64,000 bases of DNA from an uncultured Methanolobus sp. (GTDB taxonomy: Archaea > Halobacteriota > Methanosarcinia > Methanosarcinales > Methanosarcinaceae): contig NZ_OY762426.1 in NCBI RefSeq assembly GCF_963665675.1, positions 2,480,001-2,544,000 on the forward strand. Reading direction: 5' to 3'. How positions within the stretch are numbered: the first letter of the stretch is position 1; every line of letters starts with the position of its first letter. Of this stretch, positions 9,754 to 20,111 are shown in pieces. Made by a program: the position numbers and the translations under genes. The notes beneath the pieces are model-generated. The model was not told where the DNA came from, ran no database searches, and saw only the letters and a program-made list of their open reading frames with translations.

Positions 9754-10353
9754 TTAGTTCAGTTTTCGGTATAGCTGTGCGTTTGGTACTACAGGTTCAA
9801 AGTGGTCCTGAAGTATCCCCGGCATTTTCTGGGTTTGTTCGGTTGCGAAATAGCCGCCATCAAGAGAATCGTGGAACATCTGCATTACTTCTACCCTCTC
9901 GGCTTCGTTGAAGTGCAGGAGCACATTCTTGCATAGAACGAGGTTCAGGCCTGTCCTTACAGGTTTCATATCCAGAAGATTGTGTTTTGTATATTCCACA
10001 CTTCTTCTGATCTCATCGGCTATCTGGTAGTGATCAGGCTCGTCTGCAGGTGAGAAATATTTCTCAAAGATAGGTTTTGGTATTCTCTGCACCATTTCCC
10101 TTGGATAGATTCCTTCCTTGATAATATCGCCGAAAAGGTTACTGTTATCAATGTCTGTTGCATGTATCTTTACGTTCCTGAAAATCATTCCCATATTCTC
10201 TCTTAACACTATAGCCAGGGAATATGGCTCAGGCCCCATCGCACAACCTGCATCCCATATATGGATATATCTCCTGCTTCTAAGTTCCGGAATTACATAA
10301 TCTCTGATCATTTCCAGCGTTTGCATGTCCCTGAAGAAGTACGTGAATGCCAT
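9754..10353 (-). CDS. cheR: Short CheR-type chemoreceptor methyltransferase
   Basis: 199 residues matching the SAM-binding domain of CheR, which methylates glutamates on chemoreceptors. The protein starts directly at the TYFFRD motif that precedes the catalytic domain. The SAM-binding loop is WDAGCAMGPEPYSLAI; the HATDIDNSNL segment and the CKNVLLHF motif (usually RNVLIYF) follow. The helical N-terminal domain of about 60 residues found in most CheR proteins is absent. A GGAGAG ribosome binding site directly upstream of the ATG supports this as the true start. It lies downstream of cheW and two MCP genes on the same strand but is separated from cheW by a 553-bp gap containing a mobile repeat. 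The two MCPs lack the NWETF-type C-terminal tether. Confidence 0.85.
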   Translation of the reverse strand: MAFTYFFRDMQTLEMIRDYVIPELRSRRYIHIWDAGCAMGPEPYSLAIVLRENMGMIFRNVKIHATDIDNSNLFGDIIKEGIYPREMVQRIPKPIFEKYFSPADEPDHYQIADEIRRSVEYTKHNLLDMKPVRTGLNLVLCKNVLLHFNEAERVEVMQMFHDSLDGGYFATEQTQKMPGILQDHFEPVVPNAQLYRKLN

Positions 10354-10509
10354 AATTTTTCTCTCCTATATTGAAAAGAAACCCATGTACCTGAATATAT
10401 ATATAATGTACAAAAATCGGGGAAGTATGGCCACATTCTTTGATGCTGGTAATCAAATGTAAAGGTTGAAAACCAAAGTTCACAAAAATCCAAGAATAAA
10501 CAATAAACT

Positions 10510-10848
10510 GTCTCTGTAGAATTCCTGGCATTAAAACATTAAGGAAGTTTGTAAACTGATCTATCGTAAGTCACGAATAACTTGATTGATCCCGAAGGTT
10601 CCGGCGGAGCCGGCGTTCTCCCAAAATAAGAAACAAAATAGTCTGCAAATCCCTTGTACTTTCTTCCCAAGACTCATGCAAAATTCTCTGTGCAAATGCA
10701 ATAGCCTTCGTAATTATCTTCTGTGCAGCAACATCGGAATGTGCCGCCTTCGGCAGTTGGTGGCTTTGCTTTTAGATTGCAAGTTGTTTTTGTGGAAATA
10801 AAAAGAGCTATGTTTGTGTCACTCACATAAACAGAAAGTCTACAGAGT
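10510..10848 (-). repeat. MITE-like repeat, copy A (complete)
   Basis: A non-coding element of about 330 bp in the cheR-cheW gap. Its ends form an imperfect inverted repeat: CTCTGTAGAATTCCTG at the left (about 10512-10527) and, on the opposite strand, CTCTGTAGACTTTCTG at the right (about 10832-10847). Inside are two GC-rich hairpins: CCGGC-GGA-GCCGG near 10602-10614 and GCCGCC-TTC-GGC near 10743-10755. Read on the minus strand it aligns along its full length with the element at 57560-57892, sharing long blocks such as GACACAAACAT, GAAAGTACAAGG and CTTCGGGATCAATCAA. The short reading frames inside differ between copies, so I treat it as non-coding. Confidence 0.8.
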
Positions 10849-10906
10849 CAATAAACTAAAAAGTTAAAAAAGAAATGTAAACAAATAAAAGTTAAATCCT
10901 GCCGTC

Positions 10907-11398
10907 TCAGGCAAGATTTGCGATTTCCTGTACTTCCTTTTTGTCCATGACCTTTGCCAGGTCAAGAAGTATCAGAAGACGGTCATCGATTTTTCCTACA
11001 CCGGTTATGTACTCCCGGCTGATATTTGACGTCACAAGTTCAGGTGCAGGATCTACACTTGACTTTGGAATTCTCAGGACTTCGTTGACAGAATCAACTA
11101 TCATTCCGACAACATTTTCGCCTATCTCAACAACAATTATGCGTGAATGTGCATCTACTTCCTTGGAAACAAGATTGAAGCGCTTGTCAAGGTTAATGAC
11201 AACGATAATCCTGCCACGGAGATTAATAACTCCTTCCACAAATTCAGGAGACTGGGGGATCTGAGTGATCTCAGGCATCCTGATGATCTCCTGGACTTTC
11301 ATAATCTCTACGCCAAACTCCTCGCCACCCAGCTGGAAAACTACCATCTGTAATAACTCATCAGTCGGACCATTTCCGGATATTGAAACATCTTTCAT
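10907..11398 (-). CDS. cheW: CheW coupling protein
   Basis: 163 residues with the CheW fold: VVFQLGGEEFGVEIMKVQEIIR at the N-terminus, the FVEGVINLRGRIIVVINL core motif, and RIIVVEIGENVVGMIVDSVNEVLR in the second barrel. CheW couples chemoreceptors to the kinase CheA. The gene starts 12 bp after the stop of the upstream MCP gene (11411-15166), so the two form a tight operon, with a GAGATGAG ribosome binding site in the junction. No cheA, cheY or cheB is present in the window, so the kinase partner must be encoded elsewhere if the array signals in the usual way. Confidence 0.92.
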   Translation of the reverse strand: MKDVSISGNGPTDELLQMVVFQLGGEEFGVEIMKVQEIIRMPEITQIPQSPEFVEGVINLRGRIIVVINLDKRFNLVSKEVDAHSRIIVVEIGENVVGMIVDSVNEVLRIPKSSVDPAPELVTSNISREYITGVGKIDDRLLILLDLAKVMDKKEVQEIANLA

Positions 11399-11410
11399 AT
11401 TCTCATCTCA

Positions 11411-14400
11411 TTATACGAGGATTTGTTCCTCTCTCTCTGTTTCTTTCCTTTCCCCGGGGCTAGGAGTATTCCCGCCATTCATGGAAACGGATTCTAAAAT
11501 AAATTTGTCAACTACGACTTTCATATCAGCTGCAAGTCTTGAAAGATCTCCTGCTGAACTTGAAAGCTCCTGCATTGTTGCACTCTGTTGTTCTACAGCT
11601 GCTGATGCTTCTTCAGTTCCTGCAGCGGATTTTTCAGATATTGAGCTAACTTCTTCTATTGAGGAAGTAACTTCTTCAATGGAAGCAGACTGCTCCTGGG
11701 CAGCAGCAGCAATATCCTGTATCATGTTAGCTATAAGTGTACCTGCATCTACTACCTGTTCAACAACCTGCACTGCTTCATTCAGGGCAAGTGCACCGGT
11801 ATCAACTTCAGCTGAACCCTGCTGCATTGAAGTAACTGCATTGTGAGTTCCTTCCTGGATCTCGCCTATAAGTGTTGATATCTGCTTTGCCGCATTACCT
11901 GAATCTTCTGCAAGCTTTCTTACTTCATCTGCCACCACTGCAAATCCACGTCCATGTTCTCCTGCACGCGCTGCTTCAATAGCTGCATTAAGGGCAAGTA
12001 GGTTGGTCTGGTCTGCAATGTTTGTGATCAGGTTAACAATTTCTCCAATTTGTTTGGATTTGCCATCAAGTTCCATAATAACACCTGATGAATCTGAAGT
12101 TGCAGTTCGGATTGAATCCATCTTGACGAGGAGGTCCTTTGCAATTGTACCAAGGTTGCTTATCAGGTCATTGGAATCTTTTGCGTTCTCTGCCGCTTTC
12201 TGCGAGTTAGTTGCAACTTCCTGCACTGTCATGGTCATATCAACCATTGCACGGGATACTTCTTCTGTTTTAGAAGCCTGGCTCTGTGCACCTCTTGATA
12301 TCTCTGAAACGGTATCAGTTACCTGATATGATGATGCTGACATTTCTTCAACTGAAGCAGACATCTCTTCAGCGGTTGATGCAACGTTTCTTGAACTGTC
12401 ATGTACCATGGATACAACTTCGTTCAGTGATCTTCTGGTGTTTTCCACATTATCTGTAAGTAGCTTGAATTCACCTACGCCATGAACAGAAACTGGATGG
12501 CTCAGATCGTTGTTTGCAATTGCTTCAAGTACATGTGATGAATCTGCAATAATTGCCTGCAGGTTTTTACCAAAAGCATCAACTGTGTCAGCAAATACCT
12601 TGAAATCGCCTTCTGTCTCAAAGCTGAACCTTGCGTTAAGCTTACCTGATGAGAATTCATTGACCATGCGCATTGCTTCATTCATTGGTGTCACAAGGGC
12701 ATCAATAGCTTCGGAAACTGCTTCTATTGCATCCTTATATGCACCATTAAATTGTGATGAATCCGCCTTGTAGTTAAGGTTACCACTCTTTGCTGCATTG
12801 CCGAGTTTAACGAATTCATTACCAAGGTTCTCAATGTTTGTCATCATTGTGATGTAACATGGGATAAGTTCATCATTCTCTGAACGTTTGCCTGTCTTCT
12901 TCAATCCATCAAGATCACTCAGGTCACCCTTAGCAATATTCTTGTTAACATTTGTAATAGTGAGCATTCTCTGGCTAATTCCATTTGTTGCTTCTGCTAC
13001 TTCAGCATAGATTCCCTGGTAATCGCCTTCCACACTTTTTGTAAGGTCATTGTTCTGCATCAGGTGCAGGACTTCATTTGCTTCAACAAGTCCACCAAGG
13101 CCATCAATACAATCGTTGATATTGTTCTTGAGAATGTTGAAATCACCCTGGTATTCATCAGTTATCTTTTCAGGTATTTCTCCTTTAGATATCTGCTCTA
13201 CATAATCTGCGGCGACATTGAGCGGATCGATTACAGCATCAAGTGTGTTATTTACACCTTCCACGACTTTACGGAAGTCACCTTCATGTCTTGAAGCATC
13301 TGCACGGGTATCAAGACGCCCCTCAACTGCCGCTGTTGCAAGCATGTTAGCATCTGTGATCAGACTGGAAACTGCTGTTGCCATATCATCAAGAGATTCA
13401 TATATTTTTGAGAAATTCTCATACTGAACAGCAGTGTGTTCACTGGCAGTGGTTATGTTCGAGTCGATCTCCAGATTACCGGATGCAATATTCTCCAGGT
13501 TAGCAACCAGGCGCGTAATCTCTTTTGAAGTGTAAACTGCGTTCACCTTTGAAGCTGAGACATCCTGAACGACCTCGATATGACCGATCTGTTCACCCTT
13601 GGAGTCATATATGTATGAGGTATCTACCTGCAAGTGGCTCTTCTCTCCATCTTCCCCGGGTTGTTCGAAGAACGTAAGTGGGTTCCCATTCTCTAACCTG
13701 CAGATACCACATTTTTCTGTGCCGCATATGTTGGCTCCCCATTCACTGCATTGATGACCAATTACCTCCGCACGCTTCAGACCTGTTGCTTCTTCGGCTG
13801 GTTTGTTAAGGAAGGTCCAGTTAAGATTATTATCTGTTACTGATATTGGGAAAGGAATACTGTCAAGAATTGAATTATACCAATATACTTTATTTACAAC
13901 AGTATCAAGAGTGTTGTTTACTCCATCTACAACTTTACGGAAGTCACCGTTGTGCCTGCTCGCATCAGCACGGATCTCAAACTGCTCATTGATTGCAGCT
14001 TCTGCGAGCATCTCTGAGTCTTTAATAAGCGCCCCTACTGCATCTATACACTGGTTGAGATTGTTCTTGATCTCGTTGAAATCACCGTTATAGTCATCAG
14101 TGATCTTTTCAGGAATATCACCTTTGGAGATCCGATCAACGTATTCTGCGGTTGCATTGAGTGGAGCGATCAAAGCATCAAATGCACCGTTTACGGTATC
14201 AACAGCTTCCTGGAAAAGACCACCGAACTCCGAAGAAACCACCCGGTAGTCCAGATTTCCGGCTTCGGCCGCCTGTCCGAGTTCAATGAACTCATCAGCC
14301 ATTCCCTTGACTGTTTCCATGAGTCCGATTGTGTATGGCAATAATTTATCGTTGTCAGAACGCTTTCCAGCCTGTTTATATCCTGGAAGGTCGCTGAAGT

Positions 14401-15166
14401 CACCTCTGGCCATGAACTCGAATGTACGCTGGATATTGAGAAGCCTGTTGCGTACCTCATTTACAGCGTAAGCATTGTCCTTGAATATTCCTTCGTATTC
14501 TCCTTCAACTCCATTATCAAAGTCATTGACGGCCAGTTTGAGCAGAATATCTGTGCTCTCGTTTAGTGGCTTTGCAATAGAATCAAGAGTATTATTCAGG
14601 TTCTCGATAATAGTCCTGAATTCTCCTCCATGCCTTGTGGCATCCGCACGGATGTCAACATCACCCTCGGAACCGGCATGTGCCAGCATTTCCGAATCTT
14701 CTATCAGGGCATTGATGGCATCTACACAGATATTGAGCCGGTCTTTGAAGTCATTGTAACTGCCTTTAAAGTCCTTTGTTATTTTTGGAGGAATATCTCC
14801 GTTGGAAAGGCGGGTTACATATTTTGACGCTGCCATAAATGGAGTCACTATGGCATCAATCATCTGGTTTACACCCGCAGCAAGTTCCCTGAACTCACCT
14901 TCAAAGTCATCAGGTTTTGTCCTTACGTCCAGACGACCTTCAACTGTTGCAGTTACCATCTGATTTACCTGCTTTGATAGTTCATGTTGCTGTTCAGCTT
15001 CATTTTTCCATCCCGCAGCTTTATCCAGAAACGCGTTCAATGTCTCTGTCATCTCTCTTTCAGTACCAGTTGATCCTGTACTGATCCTGATGTCTGAATC
15101 ACCTTCATCAAAGGCATTTAGAACATCAATGATATCACTATATAACTTGTTATTTTTCCCTAACAT
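11411..15166 (-). CDS. Cytoplasmic tandem-HAMP chemoreceptor (MCP) with Cys-rich PAS domain
   Basis: 1251 residues with no membrane segment. After a short N-terminal region ([13 protein letters not shown]) comes a long array of HAMP-like units, recognisable by recurring phrases such as [29 protein letters not shown] and [20 protein letters not shown] domain interrupts the array at about residues 430-540 and carries four cysteines spaced C-x7-C-x4-C-x2-C. Further HAMP-like units follow, then the MCP signalling domain with the conserved hairpin tip [29 protein letters not shown] region and Glu/Gln-rich methylation helices. The extreme C-terminus has no NWETF-type CheR tether. It is the first gene of an operon with cheW and a close paralogue of the MCP at 15926-19468. 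The signal sensed is unknown. Confidence 0.92.
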   Translation of the reverse strand: MLGKNNKLYSDIIDVLNAFDEGDSDIRISTGSTGTEREMTETLNAFLDKAAGWKNEAEQQHELSKQVNQMVTATVEGRLDVRTKPDDFEGEFRELAAGVNQMIDAIVTPFMAASKYVTRLSNGDIPPKITKDFKGSYNDFKDRLNICVDAINALIEDSEMLAHAGSEGDVDIRADATRHGGEFRTIIENLNNTLDSIAKPLNESTDILLKLAVNDFDNGVEGEYEGIFKDNAYAVNEVRNRLLNIQRTFEFMARGDFSDLPGYKQAGKRSDNDKLLPYTIGLMETVKGMADEFIELGQAAEAGNLDYRVVSSEFGGLFQEAVDTVNGAFDALIAPLNATAEYVDRISKGDIPEKITDDYNGDFNEIKNNLNQCIDAVGALIKDSEMLAEAAINEQFEIRADASRHNGDFRKVVDGVNNTLDTVVNKVYWYNSILDSIPFPISVTDNNLNWTFLNKPAEEATGLKRAEVIGHQCSEWGANICGTEKCGICRLENGNPLTFFEQPGEDGEKSHLQVDTSYIYDSKGEQIGHIEVVQDVSASKVNAVYTSKEITRLVANLENIASGNLEIDSNITTASEHTAVQYENFSKIYESLDDMATAVSSLITDANMLATAAVEGRLDTRADASRHEGDFRKVVEGVNNTLDAVIDPLNVAADYVEQISKGEIPEKITDEYQGDFNILKNNINDCIDGLGGLVEANEVLHLMQNNDLTKSVEGDYQGIYAEVAEATNGISQRMLTITNVNKNIAKGDLSDLDGLKKTGKRSENDELIPCYITMMTNIENLGNEFVKLGNAAKSGNLNYKADSSQFNGAYKDAIEAVSEAIDALVTPMNEAMRMVNEFSSGKLNARFSFETEGDFKVFADTVDAFGKNLQAIIADSSHVLEAIANNDLSHPVSVHGVGEFKLLTDNVENTRRSLNEVVSMVHDSSRNVASTAEEMSASVEEMSASSYQVTDTVSEISRGAQSQASKTEEVSRAMVDMTMTVQEVATNSQKAAENAKDSNDLISNLGTIAKDLLVKMDSIRTATSDSSGVIMELDGKSKQIGEIVNLITNIADQTNLLALNAAIEAARAGEHGRGFAVVADEVRKLAEDSGNAAKQISTLIGEIQEGTHNAVTSMQQGSAEVDTGALALNEAVQVVEQVVDAGTLIANMIQDIAAAAQEQSASIEEVTSSIEEVSSISEKSAAGTEEASAAVEQQSATMQELSSSAGDLSRLAADMKVVVDKFILESVSMNGGNTPSPGERKETEREEQILV

Positions 15167-15658
15167 GTTTTCACCCTACAGTAATGAAAGTCGGACAAAA
15201 TATGTTCCACTTTTACACACCTGCTGCCGATTAGCATAATATGCTACTTCTATATTATTATATTTATTCAACATTAGAGATGTATATAATTATATAAAAA
15301 TATATCTTTGAAAAATACGAAGGCATACGTGTGGATTGGCAGCTATTGTTTTTACAAAACTATAGTTCTAAAAAAACTGTATCCATATAGCCTTATTTGG
15401 TAATGCTCAATTGTTCCTCTTTTCCTAATACTTTTCAGGAGTTAATTAATATGGGATATATTTCCGATGACGGTATTTGAACCTGATAACACATTTCCTA
15501 TTCAGAATTTCAGGAATATATCATATGTATCTCGTTTTGACTTATACAAAAATACCAGATATTTCACTGACAGTTTCCAACTTGAAAACAACTAGAAGAT
15601 GATTCCACGATTATTGTAGTCATACATATAATTATACAAAAGTCACGTGACGAAATTA
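15167..15658. other. Intergenic region upstream of the MCP-cheW operon
   Basis: AT-rich sequence without a plausible gene, carrying several TATA-like runs such as TATATAATTATATAAAAATATAT around 15280-15305 (shown in part). It presumably contains the promoter of the minus-strand MCP-cheW operon that starts at 15166. The right-hand portion of the gap holds a partial copy of the mobile repeat, listed separately. Confidence 0.4.
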
Positions 15659-15822
15659 TTCCAGTGTATTATGCAGATATTTTTGTTATCCATTTGGGAA
15701 AACTCCGGCTTTGCCGGATCCCTCGGAACAATTCAAGTTATTCATAATCCACGGCAAATCAGTCTGCAAACTGATAACAACTCTATTATCTTTTACGTGT
15801 TTTAACACCAGTTAAAAATAAG
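15659..15822 (+). repeat. MITE-like repeat, copy B (partial, diverged)
   Basis: This segment between the two MCP genes shares the right-hand part of the repeat family. It contains GGGAAAACTCCGGC-TTT-GCCGGATCCCTCGG, whose hairpin (about 15712-15726) has the same stem as copies C and D but a TTT loop. TTCAAGTTATTCAT and a degraded GTTTTAACACCAG end follow. It also shares TTCCAG...TGTATTATGCA upstream of the hairpin with copy C. It is more diverged than copies A and D and lacks a recognisable left terminus. Confidence 0.65.
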
Positions 15823-15925
15823 GTGAATGAAAAGGCTATTCTCCATAACATGAAATTAGTAAATTGTTATACAAAGGCCAGTTTGTAAAGCAGCCTCATT
15901 ATCCACTCATCATAACTACTCCGTC

Positions 15926-18900
15926 TCACACGAGTGCAGAGTTTTCCATAGCAGATTCACTAACCTGCCTGTCATTAGATTTCGTTTCATAATTCTCTCC
16001 GATTTCCACACGGACTGTTCTGAATCTGCTTACAAGCTGTTTCATGTCTTTGGCTATATATGACAGGTCATCTGCAGCGTTTGCAAGTTCATTCATTGAA
16101 GATGTCTGTTCCTGGACTGCTGCTGCGGTTTCTTCTGTACCTGCTGCGGTTTCTTCGGAAATCGCTGCTACTTCTTCAACGGAGGATGCCACTTTTTCAA
16201 TGGCAGATGATTGTTGTTCTGCAGCAGAAGCGATGTCTACTACCATCCTGGTAATGTCATCAACAACAACTATCACCTGTTCGATCTCCTTGACACCTTC
16301 CCCAAGGGATTCAGCACCCTTTGAGACTTCAATTGTGCCTGTTTCCATGGAAGTAACAGCTTCAGACGTACCGTCCTGAATCTCATGTATAAGGTCTGCG
16401 ATCTGTTTGGCAGCGTTTCCTGAGTCCTCTGCAAGTTTTCTGACCTCATCTGCAACAACGGCAAATCCACGGCCGTGCTCTCCGGCACGGGCAGCTTCAA
16501 TTGCAGCGTTAAGAGCAAGCAGGTTCGTCTGGTCCGCAATGTTTGTGATAAGACTTACGATTTCACCGATGCGTTTTGATTTTTCTTCCAGATTGTTGAT
16601 AACAGAAGCAGAACCGGAGACTGCTTCCTTTATTCCATCCATCATAATGAGAAGTTCATTACTGGTCTTTCCAAGTGAAGTCATTCTTTCATTGGATTCA
16701 CGTGCATGGCTTGCAGCATTTTGCGAATTACATGCAACATCCTGGATGCTCTGTGTCATATGCTGCATGGTACGGGATACTTCCTCGGTTTTCAGGGACT
16801 GGTCATGTGATCCCCGGGAAATTTCCTCTACTGTCCCTGAAACTTCTATTGCTGAAGAATTCAATTGTGTGGTTGATGCTGACATATTGTTGGCAGTGTT
16901 TACCACATGATTGGCGGTTTTGATTACATGTGATACTATATCATTAAGCGATAAGCGTGCACGTTCAATGCCATCGGTAAGTTTCCTGAACTCTCCTACT
17001 GATTCCACAGTTATTTCCCTGGTTAGGTTATCTTTTGAGATCTCAGATAATACTTCACTGGAATCGCTTACCAGTTCCCGGAGGTTATCGCCAAAGGAGT
17101 TGAGGGTATTTGCCAGTTCTTCAAAATCTCCGTTCATTTTCATTGTTATCCTGGCATCAAGGTCACCCTTTGCATACGAGTTGAGTACATCACAACTTAT
17201 GTTCAATGGTGTGACGATGGCATCAAGCGTACTGTTAAAACCTGAAATGACCCTGGCGAAATCGCCTCTGTGTTGTGAATTATCGGCACGCACTGAAAGC
17301 TGTCCTTCCACACCTGCCTGTGCCAGTAACTGGGAATCCTCTACCAGGAGATTAATGGCATCAATGCACACGTTGATATTGTTCTTGATCTCGTTGAAAT
17401 CCCCATAATACTCATCTGTGATAGGAGCAGGAATGTCGCCTTTGGATATCCTGTCAATGTATTCAGCAGCCACGTTCAATGGAGATACCACCGCATCAAA
17501 AGCTGCATTGACATCCTGTATGGCTTCATTATATACTCCCTCAAAACCGGAAGGATCGGCTCTGAAGTCCAGTTTTCCTTCTTCAACGGCAGATCCCAGG
17601 ACTACTAACTGGTCGACAAGACCCTGAATGCTTTCCATCATCTTTGTGTAAGCAGGAATGAACTCATCATTCTCGGATCTTCTACCTATTTCCCTGTATG
17701 TTTCAAGCATTCTTAAGTTTCCGCCGGCTATTTCCTGTGTGGTGTTCAGTACCACTTTGTTGTGATTCAGGGCTTTGTTGGTACCTTCAGCAATTTCACC
17801 ATAGATTCCCTGATAATTATCGGACACCTCAGTTGTGAGGTCGTTCACTGCCATTCTCTGAAGCACTTCGTTACATTCAACAAGCGCCCCCAACCCGTCA
17901 ATACACTGGTTGAGGTTGTTCTTTATCTCATTGAAGTCTCCTCTGTATTCGTCAGTGATCTCTTCAGGAATATCACCTTTAGATATGCGGTCAATATACT
18001 CTGCTGCAACGTTCAGCGGGCCGATGCATGCATCAAGACAGTCATTTACTCCTTCTACAATATTACGGAACTCACCAATATGCCTGCCTGTATCTGCACG
18101 TGTATCAAGTCTTCCGTCAACTCCTGCACGAGCCAGCATTACTGAATCTTCAACTAAGTTATTGATAGCATCGATACATCCGTTTATGTTGTTTTTTATT
18201 TCATTGAAGTCCCCATAGTACTCATCTGTGATAGGTGCGGGAATATCACCTTTGGATATTCTGTCAATATATTCGGCAGCCACATTAAGGGGTGATATCA
18301 CCGCATCAAAAGCTGCGTTGACATCCTGTATGGCTTCATTATATACTCCTTCAAAGGCTGATGGGTCTGTTCTGTAATCCAGCTTTCCTTTCTCTACGGC
18401 AGAACCAAAAGCTACGAATTGATCAACAAGGCTCTGGATGCTTTCCATCATCTTTATGTATGCAGGAATGAACTCGTCATTTTCTGACCTCTGTCCAATT
18501 TCCCTGTATGTTTCAAGCATTCTTAAGTTTCCACTGGCTATTTCCTGAGTTGTGTTCAGCACTACTCTGTTGTGCTCTATTGCTTTGTTTGTTCCTACAG
18601 CAATCTCTTTGTATATTCCCTGGTATTCGCTTTCCACTTTGGTTGTGAGGTCGTTCACTGCCATTTTCTGTAGTACTTCATTACATTCAACAAGAGCTCC
18701 CAATCCGTCAATGCACTGATTGAGATTGTTCTTTACCTCGTTAAAGTCTCCATTGTATGAGTCTGTGATCTTCTGTGGGATGTCACCTTTGGATATTCTG
18801 TCAATATATTCAGCTGCAACATTGAGAGGACCGATGAATGCGTCCAGGCAACCGTTTACTCCTTCCACTACTTTACGGAAATCTCCATTGTGCCTGCTGG

Positions 18901-19468
18901 CATCCGCACGCATGTCAAGCTGGCCTTCAACACCCGCCTGTGCCAGCATTATGGCATCTTCAACAAGAGCATTGATTGAATCTATGCACATGTTAAGATT
19001 GTTCTTTATTTCGTTGAAGTCACCTTTGTATTCATCTGTTATTTTTTCAGGAATGTCTCCTTTAGATATGCGGTCTATGTATTCGGCAGAAACATTGAGT
19101 GGTCCCATTACAGTATCAAGGAGTTGGTTTACTCCTTCCAGGACATTTTTGCAATTCCCTTCCAGCCCGGATGTATCACCACGGGCATCAAGTTTGCCCT
19201 CGACAACAGAATTTATGAGCTCTGTAATTTGTTTTTCAAGCATCTGGTTATGGAAATCTTCTGCTTCTTTCAGGTCAATAATACTTCTTTTTTTCACCAG
19301 TTCGTTTTTCATGGAAAAATAGTCGTCCAGAAGATAATTCAGGGACTTTGCCAGTTTTTCATCCTGAGCTGACTTATTTGAGGAAACCCTGGCATCTGAA
19401 TCTCCAGAGTTTACTGCCTCAAGCACATTAATAAGTTCTGTTTTTAATCTATCGTTTTTGCCTAGCAT
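15926..19468 (-). CDS. Cytoplasmic tandem-HAMP chemoreceptor (MCP)
   Basis: 1180 residues with no membrane segment and no PAS domain. The N-terminus ([18 protein letters not shown]) matches the paralogue at 11411-15166. HAMP-like units follow; the phrase [11 protein letters not shown] occurs five times and a degenerate version ([12 protein letters not shown]) once more. A 270-residue module is duplicated in tandem. The C-terminal 350 residues form the MCP signalling domain with the hairpin-tip motif [20 protein letters not shown]. There is no NWETF-type C-terminal pentapeptide. Such poly-HAMP receptors usually sense cytoplasmic signals or act as spacers or signal converters; which applies here is unknown. 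It is monocistronic or leads into the 760-bp gap before the next MCP. Confidence 0.92.
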   Translation of the reverse strand: MLGKNDRLKTELINVLEAVNSGDSDARVSSNKSAQDEKLAKSLNYLLDDYFSMKNELVKKRSIIDLKEAEDFHNQMLEKQITELINSVVEGKLDARGDTSGLEGNCKNVLEGVNQLLDTVMGPLNVSAEYIDRISKGDIPEKITDEYKGDFNEIKNNLNMCIDSINALVEDAIMLAQAGVEGQLDMRADASRHNGDFRKVVEGVNGCLDAFIGPLNVAAEYIDRISKGDIPQKITDSYNGDFNEVKNNLNQCIDGLGALVECNEVLQKMAVNDLTTKVESEYQGIYKEIAVGTNKAIEHNRVVLNTTQEIASGNLRMLETYREIGQRSENDEFIPAYIKMMESIQSLVDQFVAFGSAVEKGKLDYRTDPSAFEGVYNEAIQDVNAAFDAVISPLNVAAEYIDRISKGDIPAPITDEYYGDFNEIKNNINGCIDAINNLVEDSVMLARAGVDGRLDTRADTGRHIGEFRNIVEGVNDCLDACIGPLNVAAEYIDRISKGDIPEEITDEYRGDFNEIKNNLNQCIDGLGALVECNEVLQRMAVNDLTTEVSDNYQGIYGEIAEGTNKALNHNKVVLNTTQEIAGGNLRMLETYREIGRRSENDEFIPAYTKMMESIQGLVDQLVVLGSAVEEGKLDFRADPSGFEGVYNEAIQDVNAAFDAVVSPLNVAAEYIDRISKGDIPAPITDEYYGDFNEIKNNINVCIDAINLLVEDSQLLAQAGVEGQLSVRADNSQHRGDFARVISGFNSTLDAIVTPLNISCDVLNSYAKGDLDARITMKMNGDFEELANTLNSFGDNLRELVSDSSEVLSEISKDNLTREITVESVGEFRKLTDGIERARLSLNDIVSHVIKTANHVVNTANNMSASTTQLNSSAIEVSGTVEEISRGSHDQSLKTEEVSRTMQHMTQSIQDVACNSQNAASHARESNERMTSLGKTSNELLIMMDGIKEAVSGSASVINNLEEKSKRIGEIVSLITNIADQTNLLALNAAIEAARAGEHGRGFAVVADEVRKLAEDSGNAAKQIADLIHEIQDGTSEAVTSMETGTIEVSKGAESLGEGVKEIEQVIVVVDDITRMVVDIASAAEQQSSAIEKVASSVEEVAAISEETAAGTEETAAAVQEQTSSMNELANAADDLSYIAKDMKQLVSRFRTVRVEIGENYETKSNDRQVSESAMENSALV
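17330..18950 (-). repeat. 810-bp tandem duplication inside the MCP gene
   Basis: Two adjacent blocks with a period of exactly 810 bp (270 codons): for example the phrase starting ATAGGAGCAGGAATGTCGCC at 17421 recurs with a few changes at 18231. Each block encodes a HAMP-like unit, [13 protein letters not shown], the [20 protein letters not shown] segment, [18 protein letters not shown] and [22 protein letters not shown]. Boundaries are approximate because the shorter HAMP units continue on both sides. The frame is kept. Confidence 0.8.
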
Positions 19469-19741
19469 TATTAACCCGTCCGTTAACGATTAAAGTACCT
19501 TTGGGTTTTACCATTATGATACTTTTCAAAGCATAGTGTTAAGTTATGATTAGCACCTTTGCATTGCAGAAGAATATTATATCTATACTAAATATATAAA
19601 TTTATCTGGGTATAAAAACTCTTTTTTCTAGTTTCACTTCCACAATTATATACATATTCCATATGCTGTATATGTGTTAGTTTTCCAGATAATATCCATT
19701 TATTCAATTTTAGTATATTTTTCGAGAAGAGATTAATTCCA

Positions 19742-19884
19742 GAAATCTTCCCAAAAGGCAGCAGGAACAACTGGAGAAACTGGTTTCACAGAGGACAGCT
19801 GAACTTGAAGAAGCAAATGTTGCTTGATGAAGATGGGAATTTCCGGGGTTTTCAGGGAACTGCCAGAAAAATTGATATTTCATA
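19742..19884 (+). pseudogene. Remnant of a PAS histidine kinase
   Basis: In the 640-bp gap before pycB, one frame reads EKLVSQRTAELEEANVA, a typical linker helix between PAS and HisKA domains, and ends at a TGA (19824-19826). The neighbouring frame, directly after it, reads DEDGNFRGFQGTARKIDIS and then stops; this is the usual end of a PAS domain. The two pieces are in different frames and in the reverse of their normal order. The stretch is therefore a scrambled leftover of a sensor kinase gene, not an active gene. The rest of 19469-20111 is AT-rich and holds the promoters of the MCP (minus) and pycB (plus); TATA-like TATATAAAC occurs near 19962. Confidence 0.6.
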
Positions 19885-20111
19885 ATATATTCCATAGCTG
19901 TTTTACTGTATTTTCATCTATTTTCTTTACTTATAAATTATGGTTATGTGGTAGCTGTGGGTATATAAACGCTCACCAGAAACTACATAAAAGAACGTGA
20001 TATATAGATTACAATTTCATTTCATCTGACATGAAGTTAGATGCTTCACTATTATAATATTGAAATTTTACTGCATTGTTATTATTATCAGTAAATTCCC
20101 GGAGGATTCCT

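Noticed and set aside
10586..10801. A 71-codon plus-strand frame between cheR and cheW
   Set aside because: It lies entirely inside repeat copy A, has no ribosome binding site and is not preserved in the equivalent part of copy D.
11265..11846. A 193-codon frame opposite the first MCP
   Set aside because: It is the complement of the low-complexity MCP helix region; Ser/Thr/Ala-rich composition follows from the antisense of coding repeats.
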